DNA of 64,000 nucleotides from Pseudomonas gingeri (GTDB lineage: Bacteria; Pseudomonadota; Gammaproteobacteria; Pseudomonadales; Pseudomonadaceae), in NCBI RefSeq assembly GCF_013385425.1, contig NZ_JACAQA010000013.1, forward strand, positions 1-64,000. Reading direction: 5' to 3'. Each line of letters begins with the position of its first letter. Position 1 is the first letter of the stretch. Below the pieces are notes generated by a model. That model searched no databases. It saw only the letters and a list, made by a program, of their open reading frames with translations, and was not told where the DNA came from. Shown here piece after piece: positions 1 to 8,165 of this stretch. A program made the position numbers and the translations under genes.

Positions 1-96
1 TGCGTTTTCACACAGTCTGACTCATCGCCGGTTTTTTTTCGCCTGGAGAAAATCAGGTAAGCTGCGCCCCTTCTCCACCGCCCGCGAGGCTATCCC

Positions 97-468
97 GTGT
101 TCGTCAAAGCACTTCGAGTCGGCCTGGGCCAACTCATCATCTTCATCGATTTCCTCACCCGCCCCAGCAAGCAAAAGCGCTCCGCGCCAGACCAGGCCAA
201 GGTCGATGCCGCGGCCAGGGACCTGACCCTGTATCAGTTCCACGCCTGCCCGTTCTGCGTGAAGACCCGTCGTACCCTGCGCCGCCTCAACGTGCCGGTG
301 GCGCTGCGTGATGCGAAGAACAACGAACAGGATCGCCAGACCCTGCTCGAGCAAGGCGGCAAGATCAAGGTGCCGTGCCTGCGTATCGAAGAAAACGGCC
401 AGACCACCTGGATGTACGAGTCCAAGGTGATCATCGAGTACCTGGACAAGCGTTTTGCCGCGGCCTGA
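97..468 (+). CDS. glutaredoxin-like / GST N-terminal domain protein
   Basis: A 123-residue thioredoxin-fold protein. An N-terminal stretch of about 40 residues with a short hydrophobic segment (GQLIIF) precedes a glutaredoxin domain. That domain has a CPFC redox motif at residues 51-54, the cis-proline loop KVPCL and the YESKVIIEYL segment typical of GST N-terminal domains. Known relatives are glutathione-dependent thiol oxidoreductases; the substrate of this one is unknown. The start is GTG at 97 behind a GAGG-like ribosome site, which keeps the conserved hydrophobic leader; no upstream ATG fits. No gene is visible in the 96 bases before it. Confidence 0.85.
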   Translation: MFVKALRVGLGQLIIFIDFLTRPSKQKRSAPDQAKVDAAARDLTLYQFHACPFCVKTRRTLRRLNVPVALRDAKNNEQDRQTLLEQGGKIKVPCLRIEENGQTTWMYESKVIIEYLDKRFAAA

Positions 469-480
469 GTACAGTCGCCG

Positions 481-876
481 TCAGTTGCGGCAGCCGTTGG
501 TTTCATCACGACACTCGGTATAAGCCTTCAACTGCGCCGCCCGCTGCCTGGTCAACTCGGTCTTGCACTGCAGATCCAGCAGCGGCCAGATCGAACCACC
601 GTCCGCCGGTTTGCCATTCTGATACAGGCAATCGGCGTCGCGGAAAGCCAGCCACTTGCGCTGGGCATCCTGGAGCGCGGCCTTGTTGGCCGGGTTCTTC
701 AGGTAATCCATCTGGGTCTTGTAGTAGGTGTTCAGGTCATTGTCGGCCTGCTTGAACGCCTTGCCCGCACATTCATTCATCGACGCCTGGTTGGCATCGC
801 AGTTGTCGGCTGCCTGTGCATCCATGGCCAGGCCCAGCAGGCTGGCAGTCAAAAACCCTACGCGTGGATATTTCAT
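481..876 (-). CDS. LprI-family (DUF1311) periplasmic protein, lysozyme-inhibitor type
   Basis: A 131-residue protein with an N-terminal signal peptide ending near AQA-AD and then an LprI-type domain: an early NECAGKAF segment, a central QRKWLAFRDADC motif and cysteines that can form disulfides. Members of this family occur in the periplasm or envelope and some inhibit lysozymes; inhibition is not shown for this one. The start at 876 (MKYPRV) is preferred to 885 because it puts the signal peptide directly at the N terminus. It converges on the glutaredoxin-like gene, 12 bases away. A second family member sits at 42914 beside a type VI effector. Confidence 0.8.
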   Translation of the reverse strand: MKYPRVGFLTASLLGLAMDAQAADNCDANQASMNECAGKAFKQADNDLNTYYKTQMDYLKNPANKAALQDAQRKWLAFRDADCLYQNGKPADGGSIWPLLDLQCKTELTRQRAAQLKAYTECRDETNGCRN

Positions 877-959
877 GGACGGCACCCCGTTCAGTAGGTA
901 ATAAACACAGTTCTCGATAGGACCTCGACGGCGACAAAAGTGCTTGCGCGGGCAAAAAT

Positions 960-981
960 AAACCGGCCCTGGGGCCGGTTT
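960..981 (-). terminator. rho-independent terminator of the GST gene
   Basis: A ten-base inverted repeat (AAACCGGCCC / GGGCCGGTTT) with a two-base centre, followed on the minus strand by a run of T. It lies just beyond the stop codon of the GST gene at 1003. Confidence 0.85.
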
Positions 982-1002
982 AAGTGTTTCCGGATTTGCC
1001 GA

Positions 1003-1605
1003 TCAATCCAGCATGCCGACATGCTTCGGATGGCTGGCCACCCGCAGCAACCAGGCCTGGATACCCGGGTATTCGCTCAGGTCGAAGCCGCCCTGATGGG
1101 CCACATGGGTATAGGCATACAGCGCGATATCAGCAATCGAATAGTGCTCGCCCACCAGGTACGGGGTTTGCTGAAGCTGCTTTTCCATCACTTTCAACGC
1201 CTTGTGCCCGCGTTTCTGCAGCTTGAGGTATTCCTCGCGACGCTCTTCCGGCAAGCCCAGGTAGAACTCGATAAACCGCGCTACCGCGATATAGGGTTCG
1301 TGGCTGTACTGCTCGAAGAACTGCCATTGCAGCACCTGGGTACGCAGACGCGGCTCGGTGGGCAGGAATTCGCTGCCATCGGCCAGGAAGTTGAGAATCG
1401 CATTGGACTCCCACAGGCAGGTGCCGTCTTCCAGCTCCAGCACCGGCACCTTGCCGTTGGGGTTCTTCGCCAGGAATTCCGGGGTCTCGGTGTCACCCTT
1501 GAGGATGTCCACCGGGTGCCAGCGATATTCCTGCCCCAGCAGGTGCAGCATCAGCTTGATCTTGTAGCAATTGCCCGACTGGTAATCGCCATAAACCTTG
1601 TACAT
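1003..1605 (-). CDS. glutathione S-transferase family protein
   Basis: A 200-residue cytosolic GST. The N-terminal thioredoxin-like half begins MYKVYGDYQSGNCYKIKLML, with Ser11-Gly-Asn in the glutathione-activating loop, the cis-proline GKVPVLEL and the glutathione-binding motif WESNAIL. The C-terminal half is all-helical with the SIADIALYAYTHVA N-capping box. The start at 1605 follows a GGGGAGG ribosome site at good distance and begins 10 bases after the aminotransferase stop, so the two genes form an operon with the aminotransferase first. The physiological substrate is unknown. Confidence 0.9.
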   Translation of the reverse strand: MYKVYGDYQSGNCYKIKLMLHLLGQEYRWHPVDILKGDTETPEFLAKNPNGKVPVLELEDGTCLWESNAILNFLADGSEFLPTEPRLRTQVLQWQFFEQYSHEPYIAVARFIEFYLGLPEERREEYLKLQKRGHKALKVMEKQLQQTPYLVGEHYSIADIALYAYTHVAHQGGFDLSEYPGIQAWLLRVASHPKHVGMLD

Positions 1606-1615
1606 GGCCCTCCCC

Positions 1616-2782
1616 TTAAGCCGCTTGTGCAGCCTGTGCGTGACGGATGACAGCAGCCAGGCGCTTGAGACCTTCGTCCAGGCGCTCCGGTGCGATGTGA
1701 CTGAAATTGAGACGAAGATTACCCGGATTACGCTCCGGTTCGGCAAAAAAAGGTTCGCCGGGCATGAATGCGACATCCCGACTCAACGCGTCGGCGAGCA
1801 AGGTGCGGGTATCCAGCGGCTGTTTGAGGGTCAGCCAGAAGAACAAACCGCCCTGCGGCACCTGCCAATCGGCCAGGTCAGCGAAGTGGCGCTCCAATGC
1901 CTGTTGAAAGGCATCCCGTCGGACCCGGTAAAAGTCCCGGAGTTGCACCAGGTGCTGGCGATATTTTTCCGTACCGATCCACTGCAACACCTGCCACTGG
2001 CCGACGCGGTTGGTGTGCAGGTCCGCCGACTGCTTGAGCTTGAGCAGATGGGGGAACAGGTCCGGGCTGGCAATCAGGTAACCGACCCGCAACCCGGGGG
2101 CCAGGGTCTTGGACACCGTGCCGGTATAGATCCAGCTGCTGCGCTTCAAACGGCTGACAATCGGCCGGGCGCTGCCGCCGTCATAGGTCAGCTCGCGATA
2201 GGGTTCGTCTTCGATCAGGGTTACGCCGAATTCGTCGAGCAAGGCGGCGACGGCCTCGCGCTTGGCTTCGCTGTAGCGCACGGCGGACGGGTTCTGGAAC
2301 GTCGGAATCAGATAGACGAAGGCCGGCTGGTGGTTTTCCAGGCGCGCACGCAGTTGGAGCAGGTCGGGGCCGTCCTGTTCCTGGGGGATCGTCAGGCAAT
2401 CGGCGCCGAACAGCTGGAAGATCTGCAAGGCGGCGAGGTAGGTCGGCCCTTCGAGGAGGATCTCGGTGCCCTTGTCGATATGCAGCTTGGCCACCAGGTC
2501 CAGGGTCTGCTGGGAACCGCTGACCACCAGCACCTGGCTGGCCTGGCAGTCGATCCCCAGCGCCCGCGCCTCGGCGGCCAGCACCTCGCGCAGCGCCGGT
2601 TCGCCCTCACTCATGCCGTATTGGCCGAAGGCGACCGGCAGGCCCTCCCAGTCCAGCGTCGGCAACATGGCTTCGGATGGCAGTCCGCCGGCAAAGGACA
2701 TCACTTCCGGGCGTTGAGCGGCGGCGAGGATTTCGCGAATCAGAGAGCTTTTCAGACGGGTCACGCGCTCGGAGAAGGCCAT
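1616..2782 (-). CDS. PLP-dependent aminotransferase (fold type I, class I/II)
   Basis: A 388-residue enzyme of the family that includes 2-aminoadipate and aromatic aminotransferases. The Schiff-base lysine is Lys225 in the SKTLAPGLRVGYL motif. Asn164-Pro165 and the EDEPY segment (Asp192, Tyr195) form the PLP pocket, and the C-terminal NLRLNFS segment carries the substrate-carboxylate arginine. It lacks the DNA-binding domain of MocR regulators, so it is a plain enzyme. It is divergent from a MarR regulator and shares with it a promoter carrying two copies of an inverted repeat, which suggests direct control. The amino donor cannot be told from sequence. Confidence 0.9.
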   Translation of the reverse strand: MAFSERVTRLKSSLIREILAAAQRPEVMSFAGGLPSEAMLPTLDWEGLPVAFGQYGMSEGEPALREVLAAEARALGIDCQASQVLVVSGSQQTLDLVAKLHIDKGTEILLEGPTYLAALQIFQLFGADCLTIPQEQDGPDLLQLRARLENHQPAFVYLIPTFQNPSAVRYSEAKREAVAALLDEFGVTLIEDEPYRELTYDGGSARPIVSRLKRSSWIYTGTVSKTLAPGLRVGYLIASPDLFPHLLKLKQSADLHTNRVGQWQVLQWIGTEKYRQHLVQLRDFYRVRRDAFQQALERHFADLADWQVPQGGLFFWLTLKQPLDTRTLLADALSRDVAFMPGEPFFAEPERNPGNLRLNFSHIAPERLDEGLKRLAAVIRHAQAAQAA

Positions 2783-2817
2783 GGCAGGTCACCGGTAGCT
2801 AAGTAAGCGGAAAGTAC

Positions 2818-2874
2818 GTCAAACTGCTTGACCGAAATTACGCCGCCACGAGCCGATACGTCAATATGCTTGAC
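2818..2874. promoter_or_regulatory. paired operator-like inverted repeats between aminotransferase and marR genes
   Basis: Two copies of GTCAA-N5-TTGAC lie at 2818-2832 (GTCAAACTGCTTGAC) and 2860-2874 (GTCAATATGCTTGAC). Their centres are 42 bases apart, four helical turns. The second copy covers the proposed ATG of the MarR gene at 2866. The arrangement is what would be expected for autorepression plus control of the divergent aminotransferase-GST operon; binding by the MarR protein is inferred. Confidence 0.6.
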
Positions 2875-3306
2875 CTTAAAAATTCAAACGCGCAGCAAGA
2901 CGCCATGCAGGCCTTCTTTTTCGGCTACCAGGCGTTCACCGCCAAGGCCGACGAAATGCTCGAGCGTCGTGGCTTGAGCCGGGTGCACCAGCGCATTGTG
3001 TTTTTTATCGCCCGTTATCCGGACGTGAGCGTCAAGGAGTTGCTGACCTTGCTCGGCGTCAGCAAGCAGGCGCTGAACATGCCGTTGCGCCAGTTGACCG
3101 AGATGGACCTGGTGCGCAGCGTTGCGTCCGAGGCCGACAAGCGCAAGCGCCTGCTGCGCCTGACGGCGGACGGGGCGAGCCTGGAAGAGTCGTTGCGCCG
3201 TGAGCAGGTCAAGTTGTTGCAGAAGGCTTTCGCCCAGGCTGGTGAGGCCGCGGTGGAGGGCTGGCTGGCGGTGAACCTCGCGCTGGGAGAAAACCGCCCT
3301 TCCTGA
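2866..3306 (+). CDS. MarR family transcriptional regulator
   Basis: A 146-residue winged-helix regulator. The DNA-binding core lies about residues 45-110 (VSVKELLTLLGVSKQALNMPLRQLTEMDLVRSVASEADKRKR has the helix-turn-helix and the wing with the family DKR signature). It is divergently oriented to the aminotransferase-GST operon and probably controls that operon and itself through the inverted repeats at 2818 and 2860. No good ribosome site precedes ATG 2866; an internal ATG at 2905 is the alternative, so the first 13 residues are uncertain. The ligand is unknown. Confidence 0.88.
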   Translation: MLDLKNSNAQQDAMQAFFFGYQAFTAKADEMLERRGLSRVHQRIVFFIARYPDVSVKELLTLLGVSKQALNMPLRQLTEMDLVRSVASEADKRKRLLRLTADGASLEESLRREQVKLLQKAFAQAGEAAVEGWLAVNLALGENRPS

Positions 3307-3316
3307 TACGCCCCCT

Positions 3317-3408
3317 TGTAAGCGCCGGCTTGCTGGCGATAGCGGTTTAACAGGCGATACAGATGTCGACTGCCAGATTGCAATCGCCAGCAAGCCGGCC
3401 CCTACAGG
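3317..3408. repeat. REP doublet (REPIN-like), GCCGGCTTGC type
   Basis: Two facing copies of an element containing GCCGGCTTGCTGGCGAT flank a spacer of about 40 bases. Similar doublets occur at 13881, 19029 and 22105. In Pseudomonas such elements are dispersed non-autonomously by RAYT transposases; none is encoded in this window. Confidence 0.8.
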
Positions 3409-3484
3409 TTTCGCGACTACTCCCGCCAACAAGATCCTACCTTCCGACGTATCGCACACGAATCCAAAAACATTATTTGCTTTA

Positions 3485-3496
3485 TTTGTATACAAA
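3485..3496. promoter_or_regulatory. TTTGTATACAAA operator-like palindrome before the purine permease
   Basis: A perfect 12-base palindrome 127 bases upstream of the permease start. The same TTGTATACAA core recurs before puuE and gcl and in a near-perfect form before uraH, so it is probably a common operator. The shape suits a GntR-family (FCD type) regulator, but no such gene is in the window. The rest of the 316-base gap 3307-3622 holds only the REP doublet. Confidence 0.6.
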
Positions 3497-3622
3497 AGCA
3501 TAATTCGCTTCGTGCGAGTTCCTGACTTTACAGTCAACAAACCCGTGCTGCCTCAAAGAGCCGTTGCCCGCCCCTGCGCCCGGCTCTGGAAATAACAATA
3601 AAACTCTTGAGGAGTACTCGCT

Positions 3623-4972
3623 GTGGAAAGCCGCAAATCCGAAGCCCCCCTGCTGGACCTGTCGCCACCGTCAAGTTCCGGCCTGCTGGAACGCCTGTTC
3701 AAGCTCAGGTTGCATGGCACCACGGTGAAAACCGAACTGATCGCCGGGGTGACCACCTTCATCACCATGGCCTACATCATCTTCGTCAACCCGAACATCA
3801 TGGCCGACGCCGGCATCGACCATGGCGCCGCCTTTGTCGCCACCTGCATCGCCGCCGCCCTCGGCTGCCTGCTGATGGGCCTCTACGCCAACTGGCCGGT
3901 GGGCCTCGCACCGGGCATGGGCCTGAACGCGTTCTTCACCTACACCGTGGTCGGCACCATGGGCTACCACTGGGAAACCGCCCTCGGTGCGGTCTTCATC
4001 TCCGGCGTGCTGTTCATGGCCCTGACCCTGTCGAGGATCCGCGAATGGCTGCTCAACAGCATTCCCGTCAGCCTGCGCCATGCGATGGGTGCCGGGGTCG
4101 GGCTGTTTCTCGGGGTGATCGGCCTGAAAACCGCCGGGATCATCGTTGCCAGCCCCGCCACCCTGATCAGGCTCGGCGCCCTGCATGAACCCGGCCCATT
4201 GCTGGCCGCCATCTGTTTCCTGATGATCGCAATCCTCAGCTACCACCGGGTCTTCGGCGCCATCCTCATCAGCATCATCACCGTGACCCTCGCCGGCTGG
4301 GGCCTGGGCCTGGTGGAATACCACGGCATCTTCTCCACCCCACCGAGCCTGGCCCCGACCTGGATGGCCATGGACCTGAAGGGCGTATTCAACGTCAGCA
4401 TGATCAGCGTGGTCCTGGCCTTTCTCTTCGTGCACATGTTCGACACCGCCGGCACCCTGATGGGCGTCGCCCAGCGCGCCGGCCTGGTCAACCCCGACGG
4501 CCGTATCGAGAACCTGTCCCGGGCAATGAAAGCCGACAGCGTCTCCAGCGTATTCGGTGCCGTGGTCGGTGTGCCACCCGTTACCAGCTACGTGGAAAGT
4601 GCCGCGGGTGTTGCCGCTGGTGGTCGGACTGGTCTGACCGCTGTTACTGTAGGTATCCTGTTTGTGGCGGCCATGTTCTTTGCCCCGCTGGCTGGCATGA
4701 TCCCTGCGTACGCGACCGCCGGCGCGCTGATTTATGTAGCGATACTGATGATGAGTGGCATGGCGCATATCGAGTGGGACGACGCGACGGACAGTATTCC
4801 GGCGATTGTGACCGCGATCATGATGCCGCTGACTTTTTCGGTCGCCGACGGCATCGCCCTGGGTTTTATCACCTATGTGGCACTGAAGGCCGGGACCGGC
4901 AAGTTCAAGGATATTTCCGTCAGCCTGTGGGTGCTGTGCGCCATTTTTATCGCCAAGTTCATCTTCCTGTAA
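3623..4972 (+). CDS. NCS2 permease, AzgA-like (adenine/hypoxanthine/guanine:cation symporter)
   Basis: A 449-residue inner-membrane protein with about 12-14 hydrophobic segments. It carries the AzgA-subfamily signature GLAPGMGLNAFFTYTVVG in the first third, FVHMFDTAGTL in the middle and TSYVESAAGVAAGGRTGLTAV in the substrate region. Family members import purine bases with protons. The start is GTG at 3623, seven bases after the GAGGAG-type site. An operator-like palindrome at 3485 links it to the purine-degradation genes downstream. A small hairpin terminator follows the stop. Confidence 0.9.
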   Translation: MESRKSEAPLLDLSPPSSSGLLERLFKLRLHGTTVKTELIAGVTTFITMAYIIFVNPNIMADAGIDHGAAFVATCIAAALGCLLMGLYANWPVGLAPGMGLNAFFTYTVVGTMGYHWETALGAVFISGVLFMALTLSRIREWLLNSIPVSLRHAMGAGVGLFLGVIGLKTAGIIVASPATLIRLGALHEPGPLLAAICFLMIAILSYHRVFGAILISIITVTLAGWGLGLVEYHGIFSTPPSLAPTWMAMDLKGVFNVSMISVVLAFLFVHMFDTAGTLMGVAQRAGLVNPDGRIENLSRAMKADSVSSVFGAVVGVPPVTSYVESAAGVAAGGRTGLTAVTVGILFVAAMFFAPLAGMIPAYATAGALIYVAILMMSGMAHIEWDDATDSIPAIVTAIMMPLTFSVADGIALGFITYVALKAGTGKFKDISVSLWVLCAIFIAKFIFL

Positions 4973-4994
4973 GAGAGCCCATGCGGTAGTAACC

Positions 4995-5018
4995 AGCCTC
5001 ACTTCGGTGGGGCTTTTG
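4995..5018 (+). terminator. hairpin terminator after the purine permease
   Basis: AGCCTCAC, a TTCG tetraloop and GTGGGGCT form an eight-pair stem (one G-U pair) followed by a short T run. It separates the permease from lysE. Confidence 0.75.
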
Positions 5019-5036
5019 TACGAAGGGAGAAACCTG

Positions 5037-5663
5037 ATGAGTCTGGAAACCTGGTTGTTGTTCAGCAGTGCCGCCCTGGTGGTGATCCTGATCCCCGGGC
5101 CGCTGTCGCTGCTGATGATCAGCAACAGCCTGAATTATGGATTGCGTCGTTCATACCCGGCCTTTCTCGGCGGTGTCAGCGCCTCGATCTGCTTGTTGAG
5201 CGCTTCGGCCCTGGGCCTGGGTGCGTTGCTGCTGGCCTCGGAGCAGTTGTTCAGCGCCCTGAAGATTGTCGGCGCGCTGTACCTGTTCTATCTCGCCTGG
5301 CAGAGCTGGCAGCAATCGCGACAGCCGGCACGGGCGGCGAATGTGCCCGAAACCGCGCCGGCCCCACGCTTTCGTGCCCTGTTTGGGCGCGCCTTTGTGC
5401 TCGGTGCCAGCAACCCGAAGGACATCCTGTTCTTCGCGGCCTTCCTACCGCAGTTTCTCAAGGCCGACCAAGCGTTTCTCGGCCAGTTGCTGGTGATGAT
5501 CGCCACCTGGACCGTGCTGGACCTGCTGTGCAAGCTGGCCTATGGCCTTGGCGCCCATGGCGCGGCGAGTTATCTGCGAAGCGGTAAAGGGCAGAGCTGG
5601 TTCAACCGGATCAGCGCCGGGTTGTTCGGTGGGGCGGGGGCGATATCTTTGTTGAGCCGTTAG
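5037..5663 (+). CDS. LysE/RhtB family amino-acid exporter
   Basis: A 208-residue inner-membrane protein with about six hydrophobic segments. It has the family pattern: an N-terminal helix ending VVILIPGPLSLLMISNSLNYG and the GRAFVLGASNPKDILFFAAFLPQF segment in the middle. Relatives export amino acids such as lysine, threonine or homoserine lactone; the substrate here is not predictable. The start at 5037 follows GAAGGGAGA at good spacing; the in-frame ATG at 5007 lies inside the preceding terminator and is rejected. Confidence 0.88.
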   Translation: MSLETWLLFSSAALVVILIPGPLSLLMISNSLNYGLRRSYPAFLGGVSASICLLSASALGLGALLLASEQLFSALKIVGALYLFYLAWQSWQQSRQPARAANVPETAPAPRFRALFGRAFVLGASNPKDILFFAAFLPQFLKADQAFLGQLLVMIATWTVLDLLCKLAYGLGAHGAASYLRSGKGQSWFNRISAGLFGGAGAISLLSR

Positions 5664-5681
5664 ATATGCAGTGCCAGTACT

Positions 5682-5783
5682 GGCCTCTTCGCGGGCAAGC
5701 TCCGCTCCCACAATGTCCGAGTCAACCTCGGTATTGTGTACAGACACAAAACTGTGGGAGCGGAGCTTGCCCGCGAAGAGGCC
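5682..5783. repeat. REP doublet, CTTGCCCGCGAAG type
   Basis: Arms of about 34 bases (GGCCTCTTCGCGGGCAAGCT on the left and its complement on the right) are separated by about 35 bases. The doublet sits in the gap between lysE and uraH. Copies of the same type are at 11176 and 45659. Confidence 0.8.
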
Positions 5784-5828
5784 CTCACATTCACCATCAC
5801 AACCTCTGCCAACCCAATCGCCAGACAT

Positions 5829-5853
5829 AAAAAAGCCCGCAGTGAACGCGGGC
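5829..5853 (-). terminator. terminator of uraH
   Basis: GCCCGC and GCGGGC form a stem that is followed on the minus strand by six T. It lies 40 bases past the uraH stop. Confidence 0.75.
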
Positions 5854-5892
5854 AAATAACCAAGGAAGCTTTGGCGCAGATGCTTGGGGAAT

Positions 5893-6246
5893 CTAGCTGC
5901 CTCGGTAGGTCGAATAGCTGTAGGGCGAAATCAGCAACGGCACGTGGTAGTGCTCCTGCTCGGCACTGATCCCGAAACGCAGCACCACCACGTCGAGGAA
6001 CGCCGGCTCCGGCAGCGCCACGCCACGAGCCCGATAGTAGTCACCGGCATGGAACTGCAACTGATAGACCCCGGAGCGGTAGTCGGTCCCTTGCAGCAAC
6101 GGTGCATCGCAGCGCCCGTCGCTGTTGGTCAGGGCGCTGGCGACCAGCTCCAACTGTGCGCCTTCGACCCGATACAGCTCGACCTTGATCGAACTGCCGG
6201 GGCAGCCATGCGCGGCATCCAAAACATGCGTAGTCAAACGTCCCAT
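5893..6246 (-). CDS. uraH: 5-hydroxyisourate hydrolase
   Basis: A 117-residue transthyretin-like enzyme that hydrolyses 5-hydroxyisourate, the unstable product of urate oxidation, to OHCU. The family's active-site segments are present: THVLD at the N terminus, an internal arginine in TDYRSGVYQL and the C-terminal signature YRGS that separates the enzymes from transthyretin. It is divergent from puuE, in the order seen in other pseudomonads. The upstream region has an ATTGTACACAAT site 125 bases before the start, one base off the operator consensus of the neighbouring purine genes. Confidence 0.95.
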   Translation of the reverse strand: MGRLTTHVLDAAHGCPGSSIKVELYRVEGAQLELVASALTNSDGRCDAPLLQGTDYRSGVYQLQFHAGDYYRARGVALPEPAFLDVVVLRFGISAEQEHYHVPLLISPYSYSTYRGS

Positions 6247-6370
6247 TGCTTCTGCGGGCCGCCCTGCCCTTCAGGCAGATCAGGCCTCGCGCCTCCCGGA
6301 GTCAGTGGATAAAGGAGAGGCCATGCCCCAGAGGGGCGGCCCGGAAATAATTAAGACACTTTTACAAAAA

Positions 6371-6382
6371 ATTGTACACAAT
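6371..6382. promoter_or_regulatory. ATTGTACACAAT operator-like site (uraH side)
   Basis: This matches the ATTGTATACAAT palindrome at 11 of 12 positions. It lies in the uraH-puuE intergenic region, nearer to uraH, and fits a shared purine-catabolism regulator. Confidence 0.5.
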
Positions 6383-6578
6383 AAATTCAAGCTTTTTTCT
6401 GACAACCCCGGCTCGGCCCAGCCAGCCACGAATAGAGCGCAATCACTTGCCCGCAGAAGACCTCAGAACCACTAGCTGACCGATCAGGCAGGTTTCTTGC
6501 AGTGTTCCCCGAGGTGAAACCTGCGGTCATCAAACGGAAAGAAATGCAAAAATACGGGCTTACAAAATGATTATAAAG

Positions 6579-6588
6579 TTGTATACAA
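6579..6588. promoter_or_regulatory. TTGTATACAA operator-like palindrome before puuE
   Basis: A perfect ten-base palindrome 78 bases upstream of the puuE start. It is identical in core to those at 3485, 15251 and 15384. Confidence 0.6.
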
Positions 6589-6666
6589 TCATCCCATCGC
6601 CGTGACGCCACCCGGTTTTGACGGGGCACCACGCAACCGTCACCACGAACAAGAAGGAAGACTGCA

Positions 6667-7593
6667 GTGAGCGCCGACTACCCACGCGACCTGATCGGTT
6701 ACGGCAGCAACCCGCCTCACCCCCACTGGCCGGGCAATGCCCGCATCGCCTTGTCCTTCGTGCTCAACTACGAAGAAGGCGGCGAACGGAACATCCTCCA
6801 TGGCGACCCGGAATCCGAGTCCTTCCTCTCGGAGATGGTCGCGGCGCAGCCTCTGCAGGGCGCGCGCAACATGAGCATGGAGTCGCTCTACGAGTATGGC
6901 AGCCGTGCCGGCGTGTGGCGGATTCTCAAGCTGTTCAAGCGTTTCGATATTCCCCTGACCGTGTTCGCCGTGGCCATGGCCGCCCAGCGCCACCCGGACG
7001 TGATCCGCGCCATGGTCGCGGCCGGTCACGAGATCTGCAGCCACGGTTACCGCTGGATCGACTACCAGTACATGGACGAAGCCCAGGAGCGCGAGCACCT
7101 GCTCGAAGCCATCCGCATCCTCACCGAAATCAGCGGCGAACGCCCATTGGGCTGGTACACCGGACGCACCGGGCCGAACACCCGCAAGCTGGTGATGGAG
7201 GAAGGCGGCTTCCTCTATGACTCGGACACCTACGACGACGACCTGCCCTACTGGGAGCCCAACAGCCCCACCGGCAAGCCGCACCTGGTGATTCCCTACA
7301 CCCTCGATACCAACGACATGCGCTTCACCCAGGTGCAGGGCTTCAACAAGGGCGACGATTTCTACCAGTACCTCAAGGACGCCTTCGACGTGCTCTACGC
7401 TGAAGGCGAAGAGGCGCCGAAAATGCTCTCCATCGGCTTGCACTGCCGCTTGATCGGCCGCCCGGCACGCCTGGCCGCCCTCCAGCGCTTCATCGAATAT
7501 GTCAAAGGCCATGACCGGGTCTGGTTCAGTCGCCGGGTCGATATCGCTCGCCACTGGCACGCCACCCACCCGTTCCAGGGAGTCGCGAAATGA
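6667..7593 (+). CDS. puuE: allantoinase PuuE (polysaccharide-deacetylase fold)
   Basis: A 308-residue metal-independent allantoinase that opens allantoin to allantoate. It belongs to the NodB-like fold family: SFVLNYEEGGERN replaces the usual deacetylase metal motif, and HEICSHGYRWIDYQ and GWYTGRTGPNTRKL form the substrate site. The start is GTG at 6667 after AGAAGGAAGA. It is first in a five-gene run (puuE, uraD, alc, allA, puuD) and its stop overlaps the uraD start by four bases. Confidence 0.95.
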   Translation: MSADYPRDLIGYGSNPPHPHWPGNARIALSFVLNYEEGGERNILHGDPESESFLSEMVAAQPLQGARNMSMESLYEYGSRAGVWRILKLFKRFDIPLTVFAVAMAAQRHPDVIRAMVAAGHEICSHGYRWIDYQYMDEAQEREHLLEAIRILTEISGERPLGWYTGRTGPNTRKLVMEEGGFLYDSDTYDDDLPYWEPNSPTGKPHLVIPYTLDTNDMRFTQVQGFNKGDDFYQYLKDAFDVLYAEGEEAPKMLSIGLHCRLIGRPARLAALQRFIEYVKGHDRVWFSRRVDIARHWHATHPFQGVAK

Positions 7594-8105
7594 CGGCCTT
7601 CAAGACCCTCAAGCCCTCGACCTTGAGCCGCGAAGCCTTTATCCAGACCTTCGCCGATATCTACGAACATTCGCCCTGGGTCGCCGAAAAGGCTTTCGAC
7701 CTGGGCCAGGACGCCGACCTCGACGAGGTCGAGACCCTGCACCAGCGCATGAGCGACATCCTCTTGAGCGCCGATCACGCCAGCCAGCTGGCCCTGATCA
7801 ACGCCCACCCGGACCTGGCCGGCAAAGCCGCCGTCCAGGGCCAACTCACCGAAGCCAGCACCAACGAACAGGCCGGCGCCGGTATTCACCAATGCTCGAA
7901 CGAAGAATTCCAACGCTTCACCGAGCTGAACGACACCTATAAAGCCAAGTTCAAGTTTCCCTTCATCATGGCGGTAAAAGGCAGCAACCGGCATCAGATC
8001 CTCGCCGCGTTCGAAGTGCGCATCCACAACCCGGTGGACACCGAGTTCCAGTGCGCGCTGGCCGAGATCAACAAGATCGCCCTGTTCCGCCTACTGACCC
8101 TTTAG
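7590..8105 (+). CDS. uraD: OHCU decarboxylase (2-oxo-4-hydroxy-4-carboxy-5-ureidoimidazoline decarboxylase)
   Basis: A 171-residue helical enzyme that converts OHCU to S-allantoin. The catalytic histidine is in the signature INAHPDLAGKAA (about residues 70-81), followed by the QLTEASTNEQAGAG segment and the FPFIMAVKG segment of the family. It is translationally coupled to puuE through a four-base overlap (ATGA). Length and motifs are complete. Confidence 0.95.
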   Translation: MTAFKTLKPSTLSREAFIQTFADIYEHSPWVAEKAFDLGQDADLDEVETLHQRMSDILLSADHASQLALINAHPDLAGKAAVQGQLTEASTNEQAGAGIHQCSNEEFQRFTELNDTYKAKFKFPFIMAVKGSNRHQILAAFEVRIHNPVDTEFQCALAEINKIALFRLLTL

Positions 8106-8165
8106 CGAGCCGTACCTGAACCCGGCAAGCCTCCCCAGCCACTTATTAAAAGGCAGACAAAAAGC

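Larger units (their letters stand above)
6247..6666. other. divergent regulatory region between uraH and puuE
   Basis: This 420-base gap has no credible gene. It is more A+T-rich than the flanking genes and holds two operator-like palindromes (6371 and 6579), one suited to each flanking gene. Confidence 0.6.

Noticed and set aside
3671..5125. A 484-codon minus-strand open frame opposite the AzgA-like permease
   Set aside because: The composition is typical of antisense G+C-rich sequence, and it spans two real plus-strand genes and their terminator.
5732..5743. ATTGTGTACAGA as a further operator site
   Set aside because: It is only a partial match, lies inside the REP doublet downstream of lysE and is not placed before any purine gene.
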